Below, piece after piece: positions 36,042 through 48,953 of a DNA stretch of 64,000 bases. The DNA comes from Pseudisothecium myosuroides. Its lineage: Eukaryota > Streptophyta > Bryopsida > Hypnales > Lembophyllaceae. Within the stretch, counting starts at the first letter, position 1. Every line of letters starts with the position of its first letter. The notes under the pieces are model-generated. The model was not told the DNA's origin and ran no database searches. It saw only the letters and a program-made list of their open reading frames with translations. The stretch is taken from positions 2,232,001 to 2,296,000 of the forward strand of contig OX637297.1 of the NCBI GenBank assembly GCA_951799445.1. Reading direction: 5' to 3'. The position numbers were made by a program, and so were the translations under genes.

Positions 36042-36650
36042 TGTGAGCTCCCAATTTGTCACTTGGGACTCATAAATTTTTTTTTTTGAAATTTGAAATT
36101 TAAAAGTTGATAAAAGTATACAAAAAGCCGTAAAAAGAGTGTAGAACCAGAATAGGGTTGGGTCATATCCATTATAGTATTTGGTCTACATTTGTATTTA
36201 TCATTAGAATCCCTCCAAACCTTGCCTAAAAATAGAGTAGAAATAACGAGATAACTAGATTTGGAGGATTTGAATCATATAGCCCCAATAGGGCTAAATC
36301 CCACCATGAATGTGGCAATTCATGGCTAAGTTGGTCCGAAGAATCCACAGCAAGGCCACTAGATCGAGTCCTAGAGATGGATTCAGAATTCCCCATTAGA
36401 TCGATGAATTCCCAAAATCCCGATTATTAGCATGCAGGAGCCACTAACGCAAGACAGGGCCCGTGGAGGAATCTACAGCCCAAGGATGGTATTCTAGGAT
36501 AAATCCCATACCAGGAGTCCAATGACAAAATCGATTCGCCAAGATTCCTTCATCTGCAAAAGATTCTTGCATCATTGCCAATTCAAGGAGATGGTCAATT
36601 TTAATCTCCACTGACCAATCCAATCGTGCCAAGTATGGAAACGCACCTAC
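36042..36650 (+). mobile_element. LTR-like repeat, copy B, left part
   Basis: It starts TGTGAGCTCCCAATTTG and aligns with copy A from 28,535 up to the point matching GCACCTAC. There the 12.3-kb transposon interrupts it. The right part continues at 48,954. Confidence 0.75.
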
Positions 36651-39115
36651 CCCGGGGAGATCACTGTCAGCTTTTTAGAAAACTACGTGAGTTAAAAGAT
36701 AGGGTCCATTTAATTCAAAGGGGGCAAATTTTATATAATATGTAGGGCTACTATAGGGTCCATGAAATACTACATACTCTATTATATATAAATTAGGCTA
36801 TGTTAAAACATCTTATTGTAGAAATTTTTATTAATAAGTTAGCCTTGACAAAAAAGGGCATTTAAAATTTTTCATATTACAATGAGTTTATTTGTGAACA
36901 AATAATTTTGTGTAGATGTTAACATGTATGCAATCTATTAAATGTTGGGATTTTTTTTCAGAGATTTGTGGCTACTATCAAGCCTGTTCAAATCTCTCCA
37001 TAAGTGCGCCAATAGTATGAGCATGTAAGAATCCAAGAGAAAAATGTTGAGCTGTATACCAGTACAATGAAAGTTGTATGATAGTTTTAGGTGTTCACAC
37101 GTTAAGACCTATTGAGGAGTTATTTTAGGGTTTTGGTACCTTGCGGCTAGGGTTATTGGCCTTGTCAACTTGCTCCTTTGGTGTGTTTTGATGCAACGAA
37201 GGCAGATAGGGTTCGTCGCAAGTTTTTTCTTTGTTGTGTTCCAGTGCAAGGCCGATAGTGCGGTTTCTTCAATTCTCTTTTGCGTTTAGAGTTCAAGGTT
37301 GCACGATGATTGCTTGGAGTTGGAGTTTTGTGTAGGCCTTAAAGTTTTGGTGTTGCGTGCAACTGGGTTTCAAGATTTTGCTTTGATCTTTGGATCGTCA
37401 ACATTGACACATGCATTTGGTGCAGCTGTTTTTGCATTTTTGGTGGCAGCTCAGTCTTTGGGCACAGTACCCTTGCTCGACCTCAACTTTCGAGAGCACA
37501 GTGGCGGCATCACCATTTGGTGAGTAAAACATCAGTTGCTTAGCATGGTTTAGGGTGGTCTTGGGTGTGTCTTGATGTATTGCGCCAATGGTTTGGGATA
37601 CATGTAAGAGAGATTTTGTGTACAAAGTTAGTGTTCAGTGGACGCGGTAGGTTCTTTTCGTGAGTCTAGGATTGTGGGCTTGATGTTGTTTGCACATTTG
37701 TTCTTGCAGCATTGATCCCAGTATTTGGTTATGTTTACGAGCAACGACGAAGGACTGTTTGGAGCATGAACTTCCTCATACCAACAACTGCCAGTGAGCC
37801 TCTCCCGTACAAGCTAGTTTTTGCAAAGGTTGCAGTTGCGGATATTTTTATTTGTAGTGCAACAGTAAGTTCTGACTTCATCATTTTTTGCTTTGTTTTC
37901 TTTGTTATTGGCTCCTCTTTTTAATACTTACTTACTTTAGGGTTTAGGCTGTATGGCGGCAACGCCTTGGAATTTTTTTTTCACGATCCGGAGGCAACTC
38001 TCATCGTCCAAGTCATGCAATATCAACTGCAACTTTGAGCTTGCATTTCTAAATTAGTCTCTTCATTACACGTGACAAACCTCGACACGTTGTTCTTGTG
38101 CAGATTATCCTTTAATCTTGTGTTAGCAGAAATTTTGGAAAGGAATGTGAGCTGGAGGTGATGGGTGACTGACGTTCCTAAAGATTGCGTCTCGTTATCG
38201 GGAGCAAATTGGCAAAAGTCTCCACCAGACGTGCTTCACTCTTGGCAAGATTCCAATTCTTTGTCGTTGTCGAATCCTTTGTGTTGCAATTCCATTCCTT
38301 TATTGAGTTTGGAATTTGAAAGTCTGGAAGTTATAGGGACTACCTACGTGGTATTTCAGGGCATTCATATGTAATATGGGTCTGTTCCAAATTAATGTCT
38401 TTGACATGAGGATGCTGGACTTTGATGAGGTCATGGCCTTATTGCAAGTCCCTGAACTAAGTATAAACAGTATTCCGGAATTGCTTGCGAATGATTACAA
38501 AGCCCAGCTCAGCTCATCTTTGAGCCTTGTGCCAGCCCTTTTCTACCTAAGCTTACTATACCCTATGCAGTTCAATTTTCTCAGAGCCAGCTTCACTCAA
38601 AGCTCCTCTCATATCTGTAAAAGTTAATTGTTCACTTTGTAGCCATCTTTGTGAGTAAAACAGAGTAGCAATGAAACAGTGAGTCCATGATATTTTACAG
38701 AAGCTTCGACTGCAATTCTTGGAGAACTGAACTTCTAGTGGATTGCACATCAATCAACGTCAGTGACACTTGTAAACCTTTGCTGTCTGGGATGGCCGGA
38801 AGCAGGCAAGCTTCCAGGTTCTAGATCAGTCCTAATGCTTTTTGGTTTGCAATTGAGTTCTAGTATAACCTTAACACAGACTTCCAGTAGCCCTTCCTTC
38901 AAGATGCTAAAGCCTGAATTCTATTCAAGGAATTGTATGTGACCGTGAACTTTGGTACACCCAGCCTTAACAAAAGTGTTGAATTTGGGATTTTGTAGTC
39001 TATATTCTAATAGGTTCAATCCACCATTCGCTCTTGCCTCTCAGGTTTTTGTATTGTTCATCTACTTCGTAATTTTTGTTTGATTCTAATTCTGTCAGTT
39101 TCTTGATTTTGCCAG
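36651..39115. other. left internal part of the TIR transposon
   Basis: The first 300 bases are AT-rich subterminal sequence. From 37.1 to 38.7 kb the composition becomes more gene-like, with several plus-strand frames of 60-80 codons (37.30, 37.71, 38.17 and 38.38 kb) and possible splice sites, but I cannot assign them to a known protein. They may be further captured exons or transposase leader exons. Confidence 0.4.
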
Positions 39116-41200
39116 GAGTTGAAGAGAGAGGAGAAACAGATTAAGTCCAAGGAAGCTGAGCTTAAGAAGAAAGAGAAGGTGTTTGATAAAGTCTATAACA
39201 TTTGATATGGATGCAGTTCAATTTGTACTATTGTGTCATGCTTCTAAGTCTATGGATTGGTACACATCTAAGTCAGAAATATAATATTCTAGTATCTTTT
39301 AGATGATATAGTTGCAAATAAATGGCTTGGGATGACTGTTTGCACAAGTAGAATTTTTCACTCACTAATCAAATTGTTGTGTTGATTTATAGGACCTAAA
39401 ACATAGAGAGAGTCAACATCTAGAGGTTGGTCTTATTTTGTTTTTACTGCTTGAAGTCACCATTTACAATGATATTGCCAATTTGCTCTCTAAAATGACA
39501 AATGACAATTTTCTCTTTTCATAGGAGTATAGGTGGACTATATCTACAACGACCAAAAATTATAAGGTCGCAACTAGCGGAGCTTCACGATGACTGCTTT
39601 CATGAAGTTTATGCAACCTGCAACAAAGAGTAAGATGTCTAATTTCAAGTTTAACAAATAGGATTGGACTGTTCACAAATGCTTCAACTCCTGCGTATCA
39701 ATGTTTTATGCTACCATTTTTTTATATTGGACTTATGTATACTATAAAATATCTATATTGTATATGGCTTCTACATTTTAAGAGCACAGATTATTTCATG
39801 AACTGCTCATGGTTTATTGTGCAAGAGGTAATATACTGTAGTATTAATTATTTTATCTTGAGTGCTTCATATTGTAATGCAGTTGGTCATTTGGTTCAAT
39901 TAAGAGTAGGTTTTTAGGTGAAATGAATGTTAGGTGAATGTTAGGTGAATGCTCCCATTCCATTGTGCAAGTCAGTGAGATATGATGGATGCTATTATCT
40001 TCCATTTTGAATCATGCGTTAGGTGCTAGTGTAGGTTTAATTAATGTCCCACTTCCATGTAAATCTATTTTGGTTTTGCTAACCCTTCATTTTGTGATGT
40101 TAGGTATTTTCAAGACTTTGAGATAGAGACTTTAGGGTGTAAATCCACGGGGCGTTGTTGTACAGAACACAATTAAGGAAGGAAGCTTCTTGACAGCGTT
40201 GTGGACTGGGAGGTGTGCTCTATCATATGAATATCTTTAACTTACAAGTTTGAGATTCATTTAGAGTTTTGTTTTAAATTTGTGACAGCAAAGACTCTTT
40301 TGGTGAGACCACTATTCCTTGTGCTCTTTGTGACTCCCATTTTATCATGTGAATGCTTGGAATACTTTGTGACCTATTTTAGACCTAATGCAAGTACTCT
40401 ATATTGTGTTGTCGGGAGACCTAACATCAATGTTTCTTGTTTGTCAAGATGCATTGTTTCTTGTTGAGTTGAAGGCTGCAGAACCAAACAAGAGTGACTT
40501 GGTTTTGTATCTGAAAATAAGGTATCTGTTACTTACAGGTTCCTTTAATCTCTTTTTGTGAACTTTCTCTTTGTGAAGGCAAACTCACTTGCTCGATGTC
40601 TTTGAACCGCTTTGTTTTTTATGTTTCTTTCTGATTTTTCTTATATCCCTTGTAATTGAAAGTGCGTTATGTCTTTGGTAGTTGTAATTTGTGATAAGCC
40701 ACTAAATCTAAGTTGTTCATAAGTGAATATTTTTACTTGGATCTAGGTTTTTTCCCCTGGACATCTGAATGTGGATGGATCCTGATATTTGACTTTTGTG
40801 GGGATTATTCAGTTGGTATTCTTATTGACGATAAAAACTGCCCTCCATTTTTTCCCATTCTACATCTTGATATTGCAAAAGACGTACCAGCACCCACTCA
40901 AGAACTACAGACCTACGCTTATTTCAACTGGTTAGGTACAGATCTACTGCAAAGCTTAGTATGATCTCTTCATCTCATTTTACCTAATAACCTTATCACT
41001 TATCATACTATTAAATAACGAATGTGAGCATGGCCTCTGGGTACAGTCTTCCATGTATGCACCTAGTCCATAACAATGCTAGCAAATGCTTCCTTTTCAC
41101 TGCATATTGATGTACCAGTGTGGCATCATATCAGGAATATTGCGTTGTCTATTTTGGAACTTCATTTGCACAATAGTAGCCTGGATTGCAGGCCCTGGCA
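39116..41200 (+). pseudogene. SCAMP: captured SCAMP gene fragment (several exons)
   Basis: Secretory carrier membrane proteins are four-span vesicle membrane proteins. Four segments match plant SCAMPs in order. 39116-39178 (GCCAG acceptor, GTGTTT donor) encodes ELKREEKQIKSKEAELKKKE, the N-terminal coiled coil. 39393-39425 encodes DLKHRESQHLE. 40813-40935 encodes NCPPFFPILHLDIAKDVPA up to NWL, matching the conserved cytosolic segment usually read as NWPPFFP..HHDI. 41135-41200 encodes GILRCLFWNFICTIVAW, the first membrane span. The last two exons join in phase. The NPF-bearing start and spans 2-4 are absent. Exon-intron structure is kept, so this came from genomic DNA and not from a spliced RNA. 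Confidence 0.75.
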
Positions 41201-41302
41201 GTGAGTTATATAACTTCCAATTTATGTTTTAATATTTTTGTATTGGATTTTTGTATATTTATATGCTAGAACCTCAAACAAGTTTGTCTAGTCTGTAGGC
41301 TA

Positions 41303-42000
41303 ATTACACTAATGTTAATGACACTAAAAACACACTAAAATTGAATTACTACTGTTAACATCATTCAATATGAGTAGATTCATGAATCTAATGCATATTA
41401 CTAGGACAATAAGTATTTTGTCAATCTAATTGAGATTTTCCGTGATGTCTGAAATAATGTAGTTGATGAACTTTCCCACTTGGGAGTATGAGAATTGATG
41501 TGAGGTTTTTGTTTTTACTTAATATTTACTTAATAGATATAAAGTTATGTTAATGACACCAAAAACACACTAAAATTGAGTTACTACCATTTGTGTTAGA
41601 GTACCATTTACTTATCATCATTCAACATGAGAGCTTCATGAATCTAATTGGACAATAAGTACTTTGTCAATCTAATTGAGATTTTGGGTGATGTATGAAA
41701 TAATGTAGCATGGGATCTATTCTCACCTAAGAGTACAAGAATTGATGTGAGGTTTCTGTTGACTTGATGTTACCTAATAGATATTAAGTTAATGTTAATG
41801 ATACTATCACACTAAAATTGAGTTACTACCATTTACTTAACATCATTCATAATGAGAGCTTCATGAATCTAATTGGACAATAAATACGTATTCAATCTAA
41901 TTGAGATTCTTTGTGACATGAACTCTTCCACTTAATAGTACAAGAATTTGATCATTTATAAATTTTATTATTCTTGTTTATTGAACTTAGTTGATAACTA
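41303..42000. repeat. ~245-bp tandem repeat, three copies
   Basis: The block starting GTTAATGACACTAAAAACAC recurs at about 41,303, 41,550 and 41,793. Each is followed by a CATCATTCA segment, GGACAATAAGTA, TCAATCTAATTGAGATT and a GAATTGATGTGAGG-type segment. The third copy is shortened. It lies between the SCAMP and helicase fragments, probably in old intron DNA. Confidence 0.8.
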
Positions 42001-42458
42001 ATGTTTTTGACCAGAAAAACATGATTAGTTTGGGTTTAGCCATATGAAGAAAACAATGGAAGACAATGCTCCATCATTTAAGACTTAGGCCTTTAGATCC
42101 TGAATGAGGATTTTGATGGGAAGATAGTTTGATGTAGCAAATGATTCAACTTTCGCAGCTACTAGTAGTAGAAATACTTTAAACACACATCTATTGTTTG
42201 AAGTAGACTGGCAAATAAAGTGACTTGATGTGGATCAGCTCAAGAATTTGATGTTTCAATGCTTTTCATTTTTCCAACCCTAAACATGAATTTGACTAGA
42301 AATGCTTAGAGCAGATATTCCTTCCGATTAACTTGTTAATTTCTACTATATCATTCGTTGATAGCTTGGGGCAGTATTGCAGCAAACACATTTTTTTTGG
42401 TGTTTAATGATTTGTTTAACATGATTTAAATGAAATGGTTGGATGGTGTCTTGCTCAG

Positions 42459-43015
42459 ATTTGTTCACAAGAAAGATTGAAAGTCGGGCTATAAATGTTG
42501 TCATCAATTTTGACTTTCCCAAGAATTTTGAGACATATCTTCACATAGTGAGTTCCCTCAATACTTTTTTGTGCCTGTAGTATAAATTAGGATTGTGATT
42601 TGAGGTTTTTGTTGATGCTTCTTTGAACAATGGGTGAACTAGAATAGCATCTTGAATTATTTATCATCACTATCTAGTTGTAGAATCATCTTTTGAGGTG
42701 CAGGATTAAAAAAAATTCTATTCAAATAATCACTAGCTATAAAGTAGTAGAAGCCAAATCAATTTTGCAAAGTTGAGGGTGAATAACTTTTTGCCCATTC
42801 CACAGGCTTTGCAGTGGCACTACCATTTGCAAGTAACTCATGTAAATGAGCATGAAATTTGTGATGGACCAGCATGTTGTATAAGTGTTTAATATGATTT
42901 TGATACCATTTTCTTTGTGAAATGCAGGGTTGAGAATCTTGAAGATCTAGGACACTTCAACCTTAGAACCCAATTGTCTCTACTAATTTGTAGCTCCAAT
43001 TTTGTAAGAGTTCAA
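42459..43015 (+). pseudogene. captured DHH1/DDX6-type RNA helicase exons
   Basis: The exon at 42459-42547 (CTCAG acceptor, GTGAGT donor) reads [20 protein letters not shown] then KNFETYLH. This is motif V and the strand before motif VI of DHH1/DDX6-type DEAD-box helicases (usual LFTRGID and [11 protein letters not shown]). The next piece after a TGCAG acceptor at 42928 aligns at nucleotide level with the VGRSGRFGHL motif VI exon but has drifted (VENLEDLGHF). The G-I-D of motif V reads K-I-E. The rest of the helicase is missing. In the cell such helicases act in mRNA decapping; this fragment cannot. Confidence 0.7.
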
Positions 43016-43130
43016 GGTCAATTTTTAGTATACCTTCTAGCAAATTATTTTGGATACACCTTATTTTCTGGTTTTGTTATTTTCTATATATGTAAATGGC
43101 TGACTAGTTTAGGCTATACTAAGTGTTTGT

Positions 43131-46100
43131 AAATGTTGGTGGTTAGGATTGAGGGTGCATTATGTCATCAAGGTTAAACTATTCTCTTTGGAGCCCGAAT
43201 GGAGCATTCTAGAGAAGATCGGCCCTATTAATGCAAAAGAAGGCGAGTCCTATGCCAACCTTCGGATCAGGTTGGAAGATGCTGATGTGGTAGACTGGCC
43301 ATTTTTATTTTAGGATGTGGAAGACAAAGTGAGGATTAACGTGAAGCTTGAGAAATTGAACACCATCTTGCCAGAGATGGACATCATTCCTGTGGAGTCT
43401 AAGGCTGTTGATATTTCTAAGTGTCGTCATGCTGGGGAGGAGTCCTTTGTCTTTGAACTAGCTCCATCTAAGGCCATAGGAGTTGAAGGTGTTGCTTGCC
43501 AAGATGCTGCTGCTGAGGGTATTCTAGTAAATCCACCAGCCTGCTCTAGGGTTAGTTCATCAAAATCTAGATCATTGCTAAAATCACTTTTAATTCCAAA
43601 AGAAGCCATGGAATTATATTTTAAAGGGGAAGAGAAATTGAGGAATGAACTTCAACAAATTTCTCTTGAAGACCACAGCTGGTCCTTGAAGTCTTGGGAT
43701 TAGGATGGGGTTGGAGTTCTAAAGGTTTATTGTGAGGAATGTTGCAAGGATATTGGGGGTGGAAGTGGTGGTCATACAAAAACCACTGCTTCAAATTTAT
43801 TTTCAAATTTCCGCAAAAGTCATTTAATGTCAAATGGACACATACGTAGTTGGTGTAGAAAGAAGGGTGTTGATTTTTGTAATCATCCTCAGTCAGCTGC
43901 ACCAAAAGGGAAGACAGTCATACTAACTGCTACAGATCACAAAGGTTTGATAGATGAGGGTGTCAAACCTTTAGATGTTGTCAATCAGAGTGTTTTCTCT
44001 GATCCAAATCCTTTTGTAGTGGTTGGAACCCCTGATTGTACTGAGGTTAAGAGCTTCTGGTTTAAGGTTAAGTGCACTTACTGTGGGGATTTTTTTCAGT
44101 TATGTCCTCCTAAAAAGAATCTTGAAGCTAACCTCAGGAACCACCTTGGTGGGACAAAACACGAGAAAGTACTAGAAGATGCTCACAATGCTAAGAGCAT
44201 GCGTCCAGCATTGACCACTGGCAAGAGGGGAAGGCCAGCTCAAAAATCAAGTGGTGCTGTCAATTCAAACCAAAAGGATTTGCATACATGGTTCAGAAGT
44301 GGTGGAGATAGTAGCCAAGAAGGTGAATCTCCCTTACTAGATTGTTCTCATTTGCTTGGATTAATGTGTTGGGGATTTAGAGGACCTACATGTGTTTATG
44401 CTGGCAATACTTATGTTGTGGATGGTTTGTTCAATGACCCACATCCTGGTGTCAATTGGTATCCTGAACCCCATCTTCATTAGTCATTTCAAGTAGATAG
44501 TAAGTCTACCAATGTGAATGGTACATTTAGGCATAAAGATTGTGCTTGATTTAGTACATCTGGCAATTCCTTCCGTGATCTCTGCTATAGTTTTTGTAGC
44601 CGAATTTGGTTGGAGCAAGATTTCAGGATGCGTGTAGTACGTGAGGATAGAGCTTTAGAAAAGCGGGGTACTAGGGGTACTAAAAATGGACGTTGATTGG
44701 GGTATTTGCAACTGAATGAGCTGTTAAGTCATAGTAGGGTAATCACAAAAAAATTGAGACCCTAAAAAATGTATCATTGGGCGGCAAAAGCACGCATTGT
44801 GCAATTGAGGGTTAAAAGGCCTACTTTAAAAGAGGCTGCAAAAGAAACCTCTAGTCAACAAAATTTGATTAAATTCTGCAATGATATCATTTCTACTCAT
44901 AGATTAGGAGCATTTGGGGGGAAGCCAACTCTTTGGGATTTCATGAGGGATATTGCATCCAAGGATCTAAACAAAAATAAAAAAAGGTATAGGTTTTCAA
45001 GTAATACAAAGTCCTTTAGTCAAGCTATGAAAATATATGGGGGAAGGAGGATGTGTGATCTATTCTCATTGAACTTTTCTGGTCCAACATTTAACACAAT
45101 TAAAAGGGAAAATAAGAAGGGTGTGCAATTCATTCTTGGAGAACATGCCAATATTTTTGCCTCAATGGTAGAAATATACAAAGATGCAAAGGACCTTCAT
45201 GGGATTATAGGACCCGTACCTGTTATACTAGCAAAAGATGAAACAAAAGTTTGATACTTTAGTTGGGTTTTGTGGGGTAATGGCAGATCATGTATGTGTG
45301 TCATCACTTAAGCCAATTGTGGGGACTGGAGAGGTTGGATACAATAAGATTGTTGATAGTTTTTGTACTTACAAGGTGGGAGGGTTTGCCAAGGTGATTG
45401 TAGTGAATCCACTACATGACAAATTGCTGCGACTTGTTTAGGTGGTTTGCAATACATGTGATTGTTTTGACTCCTCGTGGATTCAAAAGCAATGGGGATT
45501 AATTGACTAGTTGTGGGATAAAGAGTGCAAGGAATTAGTTGGACCAATTGTAGGCCATGCAAGTGATGGTGATTCAAGAAGGTGACAATTGATGTTGGAG
45601 GATTATAAGGTAACATTTGGAGCATGATTGAAGGTGAATTGGGATGGCTAGTTCTTGACAGCAGGATTAGATGACATGGGTGATGCATTTGGTCTTCACA
45701 ACCAAGACTACATCCACAACGGAAAGAAGTTAGTAAATCCTATGGATTCCTGTATAAGAGTTCTCCAACTAAGTGGTGATGTTGCTTGTCTTCAACATTT
45801 AGGTCGTGTATAACAGATTCACATTTGATGATCATGGGTTGAAGAAAGAAGATATAGACAGGACAAACAGGCAGAATTAGACATCTACCCAACGTATATG
45901 CCAAAGAAAGACACAAATGTGCTTAGCTATGTTTATGATAGCAGCTGATGTTCATCTAGAGCGCACTTTAGGTACAAAGATGTACTTGGAAGTATGTGCA
46001 GATTACATAGATATTTTTGCTTCTCCTACATTTGATTTGAGATCCAGGTTAGTTCTTGTTGCAAAAGGTTTTTTTTTTTTTTGGTCTTTAGAAGCTTTAG

Positions 46101-47595
46101 CTGCAACATGGTGACCATTCAATTTTTGGGAATTCCCAAAAACCTAATGCATCTGAGAACTTTGTATCTCAGCAATGTATTGTTGATGTGCAACTCTCAT
46201 GTCATTTTGTGGTTTTATTAGTAATTCACTTTAGAGACAAATATCCCCATTTGCTTATCCCTCTCCATCTTACAGGTAGTGATTCTTGTGAAATTTGTTT
46301 TCTAAAATTGGTGGCATTTTAGGATTAGAAAAGGCTTATGATTTTCATGACTTGGTGGGATCTGCAAATACTTTGAATCGATTAGCAAGTATTGAATATG
46401 GCAACCATGGATTAGGGTTTGGACGAGTGCATAACAAGATGGAGAATGTGTGGGTCAAACTACACCCTTTAGAGGGTGCTGAAATTCCTTGTGACTTGGG
46501 AGATTATAGTCTCATTAGTGCATATGAATAAGTCATTTCAACATTGCAAGAGGGCTTTAAAGAAGCCCCAAAACTCTTGTGAATATTGAATATAGCCCCT
46601 TCAAGTGTAGCAAAAAAAAAGAATGGTTTCATACTCTATGAAAGTTTGAAAAAATTGACAGTAAACACTTAGCATTTGTACCAGGCGAATCTCTTATTGC
46701 TGGAGAAGATGGTGATTCAGAGGTCCTTAGAGAGACCTTGCAAATGCCATCCATTATAGATTCTCAAGAATATGGTAGGGATTGTAACCTTAACTTTGTG
46801 CTTGAAGGTGTTTTAGAAGATGAACTTGTAGATGACAATCTTGATTCTTTGGCATTACTTGAAAACGAGACTCGTGATGTTTTTAATGAATTGCTAGACT
46901 CTCAAGAAGTACAAGTGTCTATTATGGTTATTCCAGATCAAATTGTGCCTGTAATTGACTTTGGAGGCTGTCAAATTTTTAAATCCTCCCTAGTGTCACA
47001 ATTGAATGGAAATCCTTTTCTTTCCAAGGATAGGTTGACAAGGGTACGTAATTCAATTTATTTTAATAATTTCGAAGATTACATTTCAATTGCTACTTCT
47101 ACTAACACATGCCTATTAGGGCTTGGTCCTGACTGTGGTATTTTCTTTGTACAAAGAAACACCTTAACAAAGTTTTCTACTGTAAAGTCTGCTTTGAAAA
47201 GGAAAAGGAGAAGAGGTGCATAAAATAGGATAACTTCTAATAAACTAGAAAATGTAGATGAAGGAACTTGGTAGATTGTACGGGTTCAAAAAATGAAAAG
47301 ACAAGTTGGGACAAAGTGGGGCTTCTCTAGACAGCCTATTGACCTCATGAATCAACCTATTCGAACCAACAACAAGAAAGGTATTTCTTCACCCTTTGCT
47401 ATGGTAATACTTAATTGGTTCAATAAAGCCCCTGGACATTTGAAATTTAAGTACGACCATTCAGACCACAAATGGATAGATGTTGATTCCATAATTTCAA
47501 GAGTGACTTTAACATATAATGCAAATTCTAAATTTTTTTCACTAGATCCAGAGGATGCTGCTTCTCTTAACGATTTTGTTGCTGCAAAAAAATAA
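43131..47595 (+). pseudogene. BED-finger transposase-like pseudogene of the TIR element
   Basis: Frame 3 carries about 43.13-45.25 kb: a leader with WPF and KLEKLN; a first Cys segment (YCEECCKD, about 43.73 kb); a BED-type finger with Cys at 44073 and 44082 and His at 44142 and 44160; a basic linker; DLHTWF; LLGLMCWGFRGP; WYPEPHL; FRMRVVRED; GYLQLNE; FGGKP..WDFMRD; FSLNFSGP and ILAKDETK. After shifts near 45.25 and 45.81 kb it goes on through NPLHDK, GHASDGDSRR, HNQDYIHNGKKL, LGTKMYLEVCADYIDIF and KAYDFHDLV-like blocks, to a basic tail ending at 47595. In-frame stops occur at 43311, 43701, 44481, 44547, 44694, 44763, 45439, 45508, 45583, 45625 and 45649. Acidic residues in DETK, SDGDSRR and NQDYIHNG are candidates for an RNase-H-like catalytic triad. 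I cannot name the family. A related fragment lies at 59.2-59.76 kb. Confidence 0.65.
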
Positions 47596-48953
47596 ATTTT
47601 GTGAAAGGCAAGCTTATATTGTTTTATTGTCTTTTTGCATGTTGTCGAAATGCTGGTGTTATTATTTTGGATTGATGTCAATTGCTTGGTCTTATGATTT
47701 TTATTTTTGAGTATTCTTATTTAGTATCTTAAGGTTAATATATAATGGTATTGTTAAAGTATGGACTAAGGTTCCTGAGATTTGGTGAAAAAATCACAAG
47801 TATAAAGTTGGTTGAAAATTGGAAAAGTCATTTGTGCTGTTTTTTTTATTTATTAGGTTATGAATTTTTTTTTTCATTCTTATTGGAGTTAAGGTCTTAG
47901 GCAAACATTATGGAATGTTGCATTTAGAATAGGTTTGCAATTTTGGATATAAAATTGCATTAGGCTATTGTTTTAATGTAAGTTATCATATGGTTTACGA
48001 AAAACTTAGTTTGGAGTTCTAGGGTGTTCATTGTTAATTAGTGTTGAGCATTTATAATATTATTATAATTAGATAGGAAAAGTGTGATGAATTGGAATGT
48101 AGTTAGTTTGTTGTGTACATATGTTGGTTGTGTTGTTATGATTACCAAGGTGCAAATTATAGGTGGTCACTTTACTTGAAGATAGAGGTAATGGTAATTT
48201 TATGAAGCTCTATAGGTGGTTTATCTTGGAAAAGAGATGAGTTGCTGCAAATTGGCCAACATTGGAGCTGCACAGGTGACATCAAATTAAACTGCTTGTC
48301 TATTTATTTGTAAATGTTTATAATCATCTTCTTCATGCTAGCGTTTTATAAACACTATTTTAATTCTTGATCCTAAATGCTAAATCCTTGCAAATGCATT
48401 TGTACATATTAAATATATGCTCTCCTTGCTATAGTAAAGGTCATATTTTCTTTTGAATATGTATTGTTTTTAAAATGCAAATTTTTCAAGTTGTTCATAT
48501 TACATTGCTAATGTTGATGCTTTTCATAATTTGAATGTCATGACTGTTTGTTGCTTCTATGATGTTGCTTGTTCTACTTATACCAAGTTGTTTAGAATAT
48601 ATGACATAGAATTTAGAATACCCGAAAGTAGGATTGAATATCACATTCATATTTGCTACATCTTGAAATTGTACCACAATTTTGCATATATCAAAAAGAT
48701 TAAGTATAAATGTAAGGCATTGATTTTATGGTGTATTTTATACATGTATATGAAAAAATTCAGTACATAAGTTTTATATGTAAAATAGCTTAACTATAAA
48801 AACCACATGAAAGAATTTATAAAAAATCATAGGGTATTGAAAATATGCCTCTGGTAGTTTTTTATATAAAAATAGGATCATCTTAAATACAATAATCAAA
48901 TACCCTCTTAACTCAAGTGTATACCTTAAATTACAAGGAGTGATCTCCCCGAG
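47596..48953. other. right subterminal part of the TIR transposon
   Basis: AT-rich DNA downstream of the transposase stop codon, with no further gene. It ends in the right terminal inverted repeat at 48939-48953. Confidence 0.6.

Larger units (their letters stand above)
36651..48953 (+). mobile_element. 12.3-kb TIR transposon carrying host gene fragments
   Basis: The left end is CCCGGGGAGATCACT and the right end is its complement with one difference (AGTGATCTCCCCGAG), a 15-bp terminal inverted repeat. It is flanked by GCACCTAC at 36643-36650 and 48954-48961, a perfect 8-bp target duplication. The uninterrupted copy A shows the pre-insertion sequence with one GCACCTAC, which proves the insertion. 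Inside are SCAMP exons (39.1-41.2 kb), DHH1 helicase exons (42.46-43.0 kb) and a BED-finger transposase-like pseudogene (43.1-47.6 kb), all on the plus strand. An 8-bp duplication with a BED finger suggests a hAT relative, but the terminus and protein do not match any superfamily I know well. Best described as a Pack-type DNA transposon. Confidence 0.85.

Noticed and set aside
36651..48953. LTR retrotransposon interpretation of the 12.3-kb insertion
   Set aside because: The termini are inverted rather than direct repeats, the duplication is 8 bp, and no reverse transcriptase or integrase is present.
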